A program made the translations under genes and the position numbers. Below the pieces are notes generated by a model. It did not search any database and was not told the DNA's origin. It saw only the letters and a list, made by a program, of their open reading frames with translations. Positions 26,175-34,219 of a DNA stretch of 49,780 nucleotides are shown here, piece after piece. Source of the DNA: an uncultured Neomegalonema sp. (GTDB taxonomy: Bacteria; Pseudomonadota; Alphaproteobacteria; Rhodobacterales; Rhodobacteraceae); the NCBI GenBank assembly GCA_937948985.1, contig CALFAK010000029.1, positions 1 to 49,780 of the forward strand. The letters run 5' to 3'. The number at the start of each line of letters is the position of its first letter. Position 1 is the first letter of the stretch.

Positions 26175-26993
26175 TCAGATGATGGCCCCGCGCACTTTGG
26201 CGGAAATCCATTCGCTGATAATCACCGTTCCGAAGATGACGATCAGGATCAGTGTGACTTGCGGCCATGCCAACGTGTCCAATGACCCCTTCAACTGCAA
26301 ACCGATACCGCCAGCGCCGACCAGACCCAGCACGGTGGATTCGCGGATGTTGATGTCCCAGCGGAACACGGCAATTCCGGCGAAAGCGGGCATAATCTGA
26401 GGCACGATCCCGTATGCCATCACCTGCCACCGGCTTGCTCCGGTTGCGGTGATCGCTTCGACTTGTTTTGTGTCGATTTCTTCAATCGCCTCGTATAGCA
26501 GCTTTGCGCAGAAACCTATGGAGCGGATCGCGATGGCAATCATACCTGCGAAAACGCCCGGCCCTAAAATCGCCACCAGCAACAGCGCCCAGATAAGCGA
26601 GTTGATCGACCGGGTCGAAACGATGATCAGCAGTGCGATGGGGCGGATTAACAGCGCGCTTGGTGTGGTGTTGCGCGCGGCCAGAAATGCCACCGGAACC
26701 GCCATCAGTAACGCGAAAAATGTACCCAACGTGGCGATGTTCAGCGTATCCCAAAGCGGCTCCCACAGCTTTTCCATATAGGACCAGCGCGGCGGAATCG
26801 CTCTGCCGCCAATGTCCGCCGCAATGCGCGGGGCGTCCCAGACGAAAAACCACGTCGTCGCATCCGAGATTTGCTTCCAGCACCACAGAAAGATGATCGT
26901 GCCGATCATCCAGGCACCCCAGCGGGTGAACTGACTCTTACGGTCGCGCAGCATCCAGGTTTTTGTGCCGTCTCCTGTCAAAATCTGAGGCAT
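26175..26993 (-). CDS. phnE: PhnE-type ABC transporter permease (second)
   Basis: A 272-residue inner-membrane permease of the phosphonate-type ABC family, with about six helices and the cytoplasmic EAA-like loop EAITATGASRWQVMAYGIVPQIMP split around its ATP-binding-protein contact site. The ending with [13 protein letters not shown] followed by LILIVIFGTVIISEWIS is typical of PhnE. It is paired with the adjacent permease, whose stop touches its start with no gap. Heterodimeric PhnE pairs are common in this importer family. The substrate is not known from context. Confidence 0.88.
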   Translation of the reverse strand: MPQILTGDGTKTWMLRDRKSQFTRWGAWMIGTIIFLWCWKQISDATTWFFVWDAPRIAADIGGRAIPPRWSYMEKLWEPLWDTLNIATLGTFFALLMAVPVAFLAARNTTPSALLIRPIALLIIVSTRSINSLIWALLLVAILGPGVFAGMIAIAIRSIGFCAKLLYEAIEEIDTKQVEAITATGASRWQVMAYGIVPQIMPAFAGIAVFRWDINIRESTVLGLVGAGGIGLQLKGSLDTLAWPQVTLILIVIFGTVIISEWISAKVRGAII

Positions 26994-27806
26994 CTATTGA
27001 ACCCTCGCGCGGATGATACCTGACAAGTATTCCAGCACCATGACCACAGCGATGATGATGAGCAGGATTGCCGCCGCAGTATCGAATTCGTATCGGTCAA
27101 AGGCCGTGTTCAATGTCGCACCGATCCCGCCCGCACCTACCAAGCCGAGGATGGCGGATTCGCGGAAATTGATGTCGAGACGATACATCGACAAGCCGAT
27201 CAGGCGGGGCATGACTTGCGGCTGTATTCCATAGTTGATCCACTGGCTCCAAGACGCGCCGGTTGCCTTTACAGCCTCCGCCTGACTACGATCCAGGTCT
27301 TCGATATCCTCGGCGAGCAGTTTGGCGAGGAAGCCGATGGAGGCGAAGCTGAGGGTCAGAAATCCGGCAAGGGGGCCGAAACCGAAGATCGCGACCAGCA
27401 AAATCGCAACGATGATCTCGTTTAGCGCACGGCTGAGCGCGACAATCCCGCGACAGATCAGGTAGATCGGCAGAGGGGCAATGTTGCGCGCGGCACCGAG
27501 GGCCACGGGCACGGACAGGACGATTCCGACCACCGTTGCGGCAATAGACATAATCGCGCTTTCGATCATGCCTTCCTTGATATCAGCGGCACGTGAACTG
27601 AAGTCCGGGCTGGAAAACGCGACGACGAATTTCCAGCCGCGTTCCAGCCCCTCGTAAACCCGTGACCAGTTCACATCGAGCGACGACAGAGCCGCGATAA
27701 AGTAAACCACTGCGCCGATAAGCAGCGCCCAACGTAACCACGCGCGTTTGATAAACGGCGGTTTGCGCCATTCGCGTCCGACACGTTCTGACAGCGCGAC
27801 GCTCAC
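26994..27806 (-). CDS. phnE: PhnE-type ABC transporter permease (first)
   Basis: A 270-residue inner-membrane permease of the same family as the following gene. The EAA-like loop is [20 protein letters not shown], and [15 protein letters not shown] lies before the last helices. I chose the GTG start at 27806, which overlaps the stop of phnC as GTGA. The longer frame from 27854 would add 16 mostly charged residues from inside phnC. This overlap points to translational coupling with the ATP-binding subunit. Confidence 0.88.
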   Translation of the reverse strand: MSVALSERVGREWRKPPFIKRAWLRWALLIGAVVYFIAALSSLDVNWSRVYEGLERGWKFVVAFSSPDFSSRAADIKEGMIESAIMSIAATVVGIVLSVPVALGAARNIAPLPIYLICRGIVALSRALNEIIVAILLVAIFGFGPLAGFLTLSFASIGFLAKLLAEDIEDLDRSQAEAVKATGASWSQWINYGIQPQVMPRLIGLSMYRLDINFRESAILGLVGAGGIGATLNTAFDRYEFDTAAAILLIIIAVVMVLEYLSGIIRARVQ

Positions 27807-28591
27807 GTTTCTGCCTCGTCTTCCTCTTCGATCTTCTCGATGGTCTCTTTCCAATCTTCCTCGCCATAGATGCGGGTCAGGACTTCTTCGGTCAGACCTT
27901 CGGGTGGCCCGTCAAACTGGACAACGCCCTTGGTGAGACCGATCACCCGCTGAACGAACATCTGCGCGAGTTTCACGTCGTGAATGTTGATGATCGCCGC
28001 CAAATCGCGCTCGCGACATAATTCGCAAATCAGACGCATGATCTGACGGGAGGTTTTCGGGTCCAGTGACGCGGTTGGTTCGTCCACCAGCAAAAGGGCG
28101 GGGTCTTGGATCAGTGCCCGCGCGATGCCCACACGCTGACGCTGTCCGCCAGAAAGCTCATCCGCGCGCTTATCGGCCATTTCGAGCAAGCCGACACGGT
28201 CGAGCAGGCGATAAGCCTCGTCCACATCGGTTTGCGGATATTTGCGAAAATAACTGCGCCAGAAACCGACATAGCCAAGGCGACCGGAGAGGACATTTTC
28301 CATCACGGTCAGGCGTTCGACCAGCGCGTATTCCTGAAAGATCATTCCCATACGGCGACGCATCTTACGCAGGCCGTGGGCGCCGAGTTTGGTGATGTTC
28401 TGCCCGTCGAGAATAACGTTGCCCGATGTCGGCTCCACCAAGCGGTTGATGCAGCGGATGAGGGTGGATTTACCCGCACCGGACGGTCCGATGAGTGCGA
28501 GAACCTGCCCGCCGGGCACTTCAAGCGTTACATCGTTGAGGGCTTTGTCGCCCGTTTTATAGGTTTTGGAGAGTTGTTGAAGATGCAGCAT
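27803..28591 (-). CDS. phnC: PhnC-type ABC transporter ATP-binding protein
   Basis: A 262-residue ABC ATPase. Walker A is GPSGAGKS at residues 35-42, the Q-loop is in [14 protein letters not shown] near 84, the signature LSGGQ is at 146-150, and Walker B LLLVDEP at 167-172 with the following D-loop. The Q-loop region and length match PhnC of phosphonate-type importers. The C-terminus has an acidic tail (EEEDEAET). It powers uptake with the two PhnE permeases and the binding protein encoded just upstream. Confidence 0.92.
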   Translation of the reverse strand: MLHLQQLSKTYKTGDKALNDVTLEVPGGQVLALIGPSGAGKSTLIRCINRLVEPTSGNVILDGQNITKLGAHGLRKMRRRMGMIFQEYALVERLTVMENVLSGRLGYVGFWRSYFRKYPQTDVDEAYRLLDRVGLLEMADKRADELSGGQRQRVGIARALIQDPALLLVDEPTASLDPKTSRQIMRLICELCRERDLAAIINIHDVKLAQMFVQRVIGLTKGVVQFDGPPEGLTEEVLTRIYGEEDWKETIEKIEEEDEAET

Positions 28592-28613
28592 GACTCACTT
28601 TCAAGATAAGGGA

Positions 28614-28631
28614 GGCGGGTCATTGCCCGCC
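28614..28631. terminator. GC-rich hairpin after phnD
   Basis: GGCGGG and CCCGCC form a 6-base-pair stem with a 6-base loop in the 51-base gap between the phnD stop and phnC start, on the leftward transcript. No U-tract follows. As with the hairpin after dctP, it may protect the abundant binding-protein mRNA or partly stop transcription before the membrane subunits. Confidence 0.5.
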
Positions 28632-28642
28632 CCCGCAGTGGG

Positions 28643-29614
28643 TCATTTACAGGCGTATGATACGCCGTTTGCCGTGTCGATTTTACGGATTACGTCCCAG
28701 AACTGCTGATAGTTCATGTTCAGGAACTGGCCTTCATTCGATTTCTCAAACTCTTCCTGGAGTTTAGTGCCTTCCCATTCAAAGCTGAAGAAGGCGTGCT
28801 TGATTTGCGCGGCAAGGCGCGGGTCAAGGTTGTAGACAGTGCCGAAGCCTGTCGTCGGGAAGGTTTGCGATTTGTAGATCGTTTTCACCTGATCCGCCGT
28901 GATCACATCACGCGACAGCATCCGGCGCAGGACCGAGTTTGCGATCGAGGCGGCAGGGTAATCTTTGTTCGCCACACCCAAAATCGAGTTGTCGTGCTTG
29001 CCGGAATAAACCGCTTCAAAGTCACGCTCAGGGATCATCTCATAATCGGCTTTCAGAATCGCCGATGGTGCTTTGAAGCCTGAGTTGGATGTTGGTGAAG
29101 TGAATGCGAGCTTGCCGCCCTTGATGTCTTCGACCTTTTCGATGCCGCTGCCCGGATAGGTGATGATTTCCATCTCATATCCGAAGTTGCCGTCTTTCGA
29201 CGCCATGATGGTAAAAGGATTAAAGCCCGCGCAGTTAACGGCCAACGGGTTCGATCCGGTGTTGAAGCCCGAAATGTGCAAACGGCCCGAACGCATCGCT
29301 TCGATCTGTGCGGCGTTGGATTGGACCGGGAAGAACACGACTTTTTTGCCCGTCACCTCGGACAAGTGATCCAGAAATTCAGACCAAACCGTCTTATAAA
29401 CCGCCGGATCCTCAACAGGTGTATAGGCGAAAACCAGCGTATCCGGGTCGAGCCATTCATCGGGATTCGCCGGGGCATCGGCGACAAGATCACCATTCCA
29501 ATCGCAATAGCGCTCGTCCAGATCACCGCGCGGGCAGTCTTTTGCCGATGCGGGCGCGGTGCCGAATGCCAGCGCGACAGCGGCCGCGCTCAGAAGTTTC
29601 GTGTAATGTCTCAT
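28643..29614 (-). CDS. phnD: PhnD-type periplasmic substrate-binding protein
   Basis: A 323-residue phosphate/phosphite/phosphonate-type binding protein. A signal peptide (about residues 1-24, ending ASA) is followed by a short segment with two Cys and an acidic DWNGDLVAD stretch before the SBP domain opens with LVFAYTPVEDPAVY. Other family features are LHISGFNTGSNPLAVNCAG and KLAFTSPTSNSGFKAPSA. The ligand is uncertain: the window holds no C-P lyase, phosphonatase or phosphite dehydrogenase gene. A strong Shine-Dalgarno (GGGAGG) precedes the ATG. The gene is divergent from an SDR gene. Confidence 0.87.
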   Translation of the reverse strand: MRHYTKLLSAAAVALAFGTAPASAKDCPRGDLDERYCDWNGDLVADAPANPDEWLDPDTLVFAYTPVEDPAVYKTVWSEFLDHLSEVTGKKVVFFPVQSNAAQIEAMRSGRLHISGFNTGSNPLAVNCAGFNPFTIMASKDGNFGYEMEIITYPGSGIEKVEDIKGGKLAFTSPTSNSGFKAPSAILKADYEMIPERDFEAVYSGKHDNSILGVANKDYPAASIANSVLRRMLSRDVITADQVKTIYKSQTFPTTGFGTVYNLDPRLAAQIKHAFFSFEWEGTKLQEEFEKSNEGQFLNMNYQQFWDVIRKIDTANGVSYACK

Positions 29615-29719
29615 TTGATATCCTCCCGTTCTTTTGCCCCAATTGACTTTGGATAGATCAAAGAGTCACGCAAAATCGACGTTGTACTGTCACGCGATGT
29701 TGCCTTTGCGGGTGTGGTC

Positions 29720-29759
29720 TTGGTGGGCAATGGTCTGCGTGCTAGGATTAGCACGACCA
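29720..29759 (+). promoter_or_regulatory. candidate promoter with embedded operator dyad
   Basis: A sigma70-like promoter, TTGGTG (29720-29725) and TAGGAT (29743-29748) with 17-base spacing, reads toward the SDR gene. The -10 lies within the dyad GTGCTA-GGAT-TAGCAC (29739-29754), and outer arms TGGTC (29731-29735) and GACCA (29755-29759) extend the symmetry with a 3-base bulge. This looks like a repressor site over the promoter. Confidence 0.5.
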
Positions 29760-29789
29760 AAAACGCAATTCATAAAAAGGGGGGCAATC

Positions 29790-30536
29790 ATGCGTTTGGC
29801 GGGAAAACGGGCCATTGTGACGGGCGGCGCATCCGGTTTCGGCGCTGGTATTGTGCGCAAGTTTCTCACCGAAGGCGCGCGGGTGATGATTGCCGACGTG
29901 AATGTCGACCTCGCCATCGCCCTTGCGGATGAATTGGCGGGCGAAGTTCATGTTTGTAAGGCGGATATGAGCCTTGATGCGGATGTTCGGACGCTGACCG
30001 ATGTTGCGGGGCAAGCGCTCGGCGGTATTGATATTCTTGTCAATAACGCGGGTATCACCCACCTGCCGATGGCAATGGAGGATGTGACTGAGGAGGAGTT
30101 TGATCGGGTTTTGGCGGTGAATGCGAAATCGGTGTTCCTGACCGCCCGTCACATTATTCCCGTTATGAAAGCGGCGGGCGGTGGCAATGTCCTGAATGTT
30201 GCCTCGACAGCCGGCGTCAGCCCGCGTCCGCGCCTGAGCTGGTACAATGCCACCAAGGGCTGGATGATAACCGCAACCCGTTCGATGGCCGTTGAGCTTG
30301 CCCCGCTGGGGATACGGGTCAATGCCATCAATCCCGTTGCGGGAGAGACGCCGTTGCTGAAATCATTCATGGGTGAGGACACGCCGGAGATGCGGGCAAA
30401 GTTCTTGTCCACGATCCCGCTGGGGCGTTTTTCGACACCCGAAGATATGGGCAACGCTGCGTGTTTTCTATGTTCCGATGAGGCGGCGATGATTACGGGT
30501 ATTTGTATGGAGGTCGATGGCGGGCGGTGCATTTGA
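29790..30536 (+). CDS. SDR-family oxidoreductase
   Basis: A 248-residue classical short-chain dehydrogenase. The cofactor loop TGGASGFG is at residues 11-18, Asp37 is at the end of the second strand, NNAG is at 85-88, and the catalytic residues are Ser139, Tyr152 and Lys156. It ends EVDGGRCI. The reaction is oxidation of a hydroxyl or reduction of a ketone, substrate unknown. The ATG at 29790 has an excellent Shine-Dalgarno (AGGGGGG). The longer frame back to 29634 runs through the promoter region and is rejected. It is divergent from phnD, so it may act on the imported compound. Confidence 0.87.
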   Translation: MRLAGKRAIVTGGASGFGAGIVRKFLTEGARVMIADVNVDLAIALADELAGEVHVCKADMSLDADVRTLTDVAGQALGGIDILVNNAGITHLPMAMEDVTEEEFDRVLAVNAKSVFLTARHIIPVMKAAGGGNVLNVASTAGVSPRPRLSWYNATKGWMITATRSMAVELAPLGIRVNAINPVAGETPLLKSFMGEDTPEMRAKFLSTIPLGRFSTPEDMGNAACFLCSDEAAMITGICMEVDGGRCI

Positions 30537-30587
30537 GAATTACTCCGCACGAATTATCACAGGCGCGAAGGTGAGACTTTTAGGGGC

Positions 30588-30658
30588 ATTGCCGGTCTTG
30601 TTCCGGCAATCCGCTACAGCTTTCCCATTTGAACCGGACCTTCGGAACAAGTCCGAAG
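30588..30658. repeat. paired palindromes between convergent genes (REP-like)
   Basis: Two stem-loops lie in the 181-base gap between convergent genes. The first is ATTGCCGG and CCGGCAAT around TCTTGTT (30588-30610). The second is CTTCGGA and TCCGAAG around ACAAG (30640-30658). The core CGGAACAAGTCCG of the second is nearly the reverse complement of the first, so the pair looks like two opposed copies of one palindromic element. It may also act as a bidirectional terminator. The rest of the gap has no coding signal. Confidence 0.5.
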
Positions 30659-30717
30659 TTGATTGTAACCATTGTTAATCCCTGATCTACCGCATCGAGT
30701 GCGTATCCGGGGAATTT

Positions 30718-31752
30718 TTATGCAAAAGCCGGGATGACCTTCTCGCAGAACAGCTCCAGCGACCGTTTTTGCTCCTTCAGGCCAAGGCCCATGCTGGCGT
30801 AGTAGATGAATTCATCCACGCCCAGTGCCTCATAACGTTTGAGTTTTTCGATCACCTGATCGGGTGTGCCGAACATCAGGTTTTCGGTCAGCATGTCCGC
30901 ATCAAATTCGTCACGGTTTTCCAAATCTTCCAACGCGATTTGTTTCGGGAAGCCGTTCTCCACATCGCCGAGGTTTTTGAACAGGTTTTCAAATTGTCCC
31001 AAGGCACGACGGATTGCTTGAACAGGGACCATCTTGTCATCGGGGCTGTCATAAAGCGCGGTGTGGCGCATCATTGCGAAGATGGGACGCTTTGCTCCGG
31101 GATTTTTCGCCATCGCATCATCAAGGCGCTGTTTATACGCTTCGGCCTCCGCAAACGGACGGGTGAAGGGCCATGACATGATGTTGCAGCCATGTTCAAC
31201 CGCGAAATCAAAGGATACGGGTGCGCGGGCCGCGACCCAGACGGGGATTTCCTTTTGTACGGGTTTGGGCACGGATGTTGAGGTCGGGAAGTTCCAGTAT
31301 TCGCCCTCATGCTCGTAATCGCCTGCCCATAGCGCGCGCACTGCGGGCAGGCTTTCCTGCATGTATTTCCAACCGTCAGACTGCTTCACACCGGGGGCCA
31401 TGCGGTCAAATTCGCGCTGGTATGCACCGGAGCCGATGCCGAACTCAAGGCGGCCATTGGTGATAAGGTCGGTGAATGCCGCCTCACCCGCCAAGCGGAT
31501 CGGATGCCAGTAGGGTGCGGCGACCACTGCCGGACCAAGGCGGACATTCTCGGTATGCGCGGCCCACCATGTCAGGATTTGAAACGGGTTCGGTGCGATT
31601 GTCATTTCCAGCGCGTGGTGCTCGGCGGCCCAAACGATGTTGAACCCGCCCTTATCGGCCATTTTGACCATATCGAGCGTGTGGTTTGCGACTTCATCCA
31701 TCGACAGTGTATCGTCGACCCGTTCCAGGTTGACTGCGAGTTGGAACTTCAT
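30718..31752 (-). CDS. LLM-class flavin-dependent monooxygenase (RutA-like in context)
   Basis: A 344-residue bacterial-luciferase-like monooxygenase. The TIM-barrel core shows WAAEHHALEM near 41-50, RLGPAVVAAPYWHPIRLA and GRLEFGIGSGAYQREFD, typical of the family's FMNH2-binding barrel. It would use reduced FMN supplied by the flavin reductase encoded two genes upstream to oxygenate, and perhaps open, a small ring or cleave a bond. The gene is the last of a five-gene leftward operon, 93 bases after the AA_synth gene. Family membership is clear, the substrate is not. Confidence 0.87.
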   Translation of the reverse strand: MKFQLAVNLERVDDTLSMDEVANHTLDMVKMADKGGFNIVWAAEHHALEMTIAPNPFQILTWWAAHTENVRLGPAVVAAPYWHPIRLAGEAAFTDLITNGRLEFGIGSGAYQREFDRMAPGVKQSDGWKYMQESLPAVRALWAGDYEHEGEYWNFPTSTSVPKPVQKEIPVWVAARAPVSFDFAVEHGCNIMSWPFTRPFAEAEAYKQRLDDAMAKNPGAKRPIFAMMRHTALYDSPDDKMVPVQAIRRALGQFENLFKNLGDVENGFPKQIALEDLENRDEFDADMLTENLMFGTPDQVIEKLKRYEALGVDEFIYYASMGLGLKEQKRSLELFCEKVIPAFA

Positions 31753-31845
31753 GGTTGATTCCTTCAGATTGGCGTTTTTATTTGCCGCCGATCCCTCTAC
31801 CTTGGGCCGACGTGGTTGGTCGTTTTGTTCGTGTCGGAAAGCCTG

Positions 31846-32448
31846 TCACACGGCGGCGGGGTTCTCAACATCATGGCCCAGCATTTTCAAATCCGCATAG
31901 CGATCGCCGATCCGGTGATGCGGGCGCCCGCCCGTGGCGCCGCCCAGTGCGAGGACAATTTCATCCGCTGCCGGGGCGTCGTAGATTGAGAATTGCACCG
32001 TCAGATAGTGCGACCGCCGCCCCGCGTCGTGCTTGTCCATCAGCGGAATTTGCACCTGCGTATTCGCCGGACCGCGCGTGTTGGTGAAGCCCAGATAGCT
32101 TTTTGCCCCAACCGCCTCGCGATAGAAATTCCCGAAGCGCAGCGTGTGGATCAAGGCGGAGGCGTGTTCGATTTCCGCATCACCACCGCAAATCGCCGCC
32201 TTGCCATAAGCCTCAATCGCGTCGCCCGACCCGGCCAGCGTGATCATACGGGCGGTGAGCAGTTCGCCCAGTACCGGACCCATCGCCTGAATCTCCGGCA
32301 TCAGATCCTCCACAAAACCGCGTCCGTGCCACGGGTTTTTGATGACGGCGGCGACGGCGATCATACGCAGGGGCGGGCTGGCAGAACGGCCCCCCTCAAT
32401 CAGGATGTCTTCGTCGAATGTGACGAGTTTGCGGATTTGCGGTTTCAT
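31846..32448 (-). CDS. amino acid synthesis family protein (PF06684, DUF1185)
   Basis: A 200-residue protein matching the AA_synth family (formerly DUF1185). Visible segments include MIAVAAVIKNPWHGRGFVEDL, broken by variable residues, then IEAYGKAAICGGDAEIEHASALIHTL and GGATGGRPHHRIGDRYADL in the C-terminal part. As I recall, the solved structure of this family is a variant of the Bacillus chorismate mutase fold, and its biochemical role is not established. Its position between a flavin reductase and a flavin monooxygenase gene suggests a catabolic step. It starts 3 bases after the flavin reductase stop. Confidence 0.83.
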   Translation of the reverse strand: MKPQIRKLVTFDEDILIEGGRSASPPLRMIAVAAVIKNPWHGRGFVEDLMPEIQAMGPVLGELLTARMITLAGSGDAIEAYGKAAICGGDAEIEHASALIHTLRFGNFYREAVGAKSYLGFTNTRGPANTQVQIPLMDKHDAGRRSHYLTVQFSIYDAPAADEIVLALGGATGGRPHHRIGDRYADLKMLGHDVENPAAV

Positions 32449-32451
32449 ATC

Positions 32452-33387
32452 TTATCCCTGATTCCCGATCTTGCGAACGCGGCCCGTATCCTCGTCGCCC
32501 TCATAAATGCCAAAGCTGCCATGCGCGTATTCGCCGCTGTAGCGCTGTAACATGCTGCGCTGAGCCGCATCGGTCACGCGCTCCCACGGCATGTTGTTGA
32601 TGTCGAAAAACGCCCGTCCCGCTGGCGCATCACCACTGACAATGCCGTGGTAATAGATGCCATTCGCCCCAGATGCGCGGTTGCGGTAAACAGAATAAAG
32701 AAAGTCAATCTCAGCCCTCATACCGCACGCGGCGAGGGCGGCGATCAGGGTGTCGAGGCCTTCGCCTTTCTCGCCGAATTGAGCATTCGGAACTGTAAGC
32801 GCCGCTGTTTGAGGATCGATATCGAGTAAGATTTCTGTGCCGCGCGCAAGGATTGCCCCGATCACGGATTTTGTATCGCGCGCCACCGCTTCGACGAGAG
32901 GCTGGTCGAGGCCGAGGGAGAAGTAATTTCCCCTGAAATAGCCGAGAGGATTGCCTGCGCGGGTATCGAAATCTGTGACATGGCCGATCAGGATGACATG
33001 GTCTCCCGCATCAACACATTGCTCGCGTGTACAGGAAAACCACGCGAGGGACGCATCAATCAGCGGTACGGCATCGGGGCCGGGCTTCCATGCCGCATGC
33101 TCGAATTTGTCGGGTTGGCGCGAAGCGAAAAGGCCGGAGATGGCTTTTTGATCCTCGCTGAGGATATTCACCGCGAAATGCGGGGCGTTCTCGAAAATTT
33201 TAAGGCTGGCGGCCGATTTGGCGATGCAGACCAGCAACAAAGGCGGGTTCAGCGATACGGATGTGAAAGAATTGGCCGTGAATCCGCGCGGGGTGCCGTT
33301 TTCTTCGCGTGTGGTGACAACAGTTACGCCCGTGGCGAAAGCGCCAAAGGCATTGCGCAGTGCTTGTGTGTCAAAGGCGCCCGCCAC
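32452..33387 (-). CDS. flavin reductase with C-terminal extension
   Basis: A 311-residue protein. Residues 1-165 are a flavin-reductase-like domain (RutF/HpaC type), with FATGVTVVTTRE, GFTANSFTSVSLNPPLLLVC and the ending GNPLGYFRGNYFSLG. It would reduce FMN for the LLM monooxygenase of the operon. Residues about 170-311 are an extra domain that HpaC and RutF lack. Its strand pattern and a weak GxxxxxLxxxIxxxxxG stretch recall a degenerate Nudix fold without the Nudix box, a guess only. The start is GTG. The upstream alpha/beta hydrolase gene ends 16 bases before it. Confidence 0.85.
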   Translation of the reverse strand: MAGAFDTQALRNAFGAFATGVTVVTTREENGTPRGFTANSFTSVSLNPPLLLVCIAKSAASLKIFENAPHFAVNILSEDQKAISGLFASRQPDKFEHAAWKPGPDAVPLIDASLAWFSCTREQCVDAGDHVILIGHVTDFDTRAGNPLGYFRGNYFSLGLDQPLVEAVARDTKSVIGAILARGTEILLDIDPQTAALTVPNAQFGEKGEGLDTLIAALAACGMRAEIDFLYSVYRNRASGANGIYYHGIVSGDAPAGRAFFDINNMPWERVTDAAQRSMLQRYSGEYAHGSFGIYEGDEDTGRVRKIGNQG

Positions 33388-33403
33388 ACGCCGTCTCCCT
33401 CGA

Positions 33404-34219
33404 TTAAGTTTGTTTCCCTACCTCTCTAAGAGGTTGGGGAGAGAGATGTTTAGACAGAAACGGCAATAGAACGTTATTTACCGCCGCCGGGTCTTCAATC
33501 ATAGTCATATGACGCAGTCCCGGCAAGATAGCGACTTCTGATCTTGGAATCTCACTCGCAATTGCGTGCGCCATTTCCGGATTGTTTCCGAAATCATCCT
33601 CGCCCGTAATAATGAGGCTGGGGCAGGCGATAGGTGGGGATGGTGCGATAATCTCGTCCATATTACCCGCAAGAACGCGGTAATTACCGGTGTAAAGCGC
33701 CGGATCATTGTTCAGAATGCATGTTCTGAAGCGGGCCATTGCATCGGGTGATTTTTTACGGAATTCCGGGGTAAACCATCTTTCCAGAGCGTCTTCGATC
33801 GTCGCCTCAGGGCCGTTTTCAGATGCCTGTTGCACCCGCAAGTCGATTCTCGCTTGCGCCTCCGGCGAGCGTTTGTGCGGTGAATTGAGGATGGCAAGGG
33901 CGGTTACGCGATTTGGGTAGTCTTGCGCAAAGCGTCTCGCGATCATGCCGCCCATCGAAAAACCCACAACTGCAGATTCCAGCACGTCTGCATTTTCCAA
34001 GACCGCCGCCAATTGTTGGGCGAACACGCTCAGGCTGGGCGGGGTGGGTGAGGGACCGCTTTTGCCGTGGCCGTAAAGATCGTAGGTCAGCACGCGGTAA
34101 CGCGCGCTCAATTCGCCAATCTGGCTCAGCCACACATCTCTCGTCAGACCCAAACCGTGGATTAATGCAATGACAGGTGCCGTACACGGCCCGTACCATT
34201 GAAAAGACGTATTACTCAC
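33404..34219 (-). CDS. alpha/beta hydrolase (RutD-like in context)
   Basis: A 271-residue alpha/beta hydrolase. The oxyanion segment is HGLGL (residues 21-25), the nucleophile elbow GFSMGG has Ser88, the acid is probably Asp209 in TGEDDFG, and His237 is in GLRHMT. Size and motifs match small carboxylester, enol-lactone or carbamate hydrolases. The start is GTG and overlaps the RidA stop by one base (TAGTG). In the Rut operon a similar hydrolase (RutD) speeds aminoacrylate breakdown. The same role here is an inference. Confidence 0.87.
   Translation of the reverse strand: MSNTSFQWYGPCTAPVIALIHGLGLTRDVWLSQIGELSARYRVLTYDLYGHGKSGPSPTPPSLSVFAQQLAAVLENADVLESAVVGFSMGGMIARRFAQDYPNRVTALAILNSPHKRSPEAQARIDLRVQQASENGPEATIEDALERWFTPEFRKKSPDAMARFRTCILNNDPALYTGNYRVLAGNMDEIIAPSPPIACPSLIITGEDDFGNNPEMAHAIASEIPRSEVAILPGLRHMTMIEDPAAVNNVLLPFLSKHLSPQPLREVGKQT

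Noticed and set aside
25277-29614. calling the ABC system a phosphonate importer outright
   Set aside because: Family resemblance is clear but no phosphonate-degrading gene is present and pocket residues were not compared; the ligand stays open.
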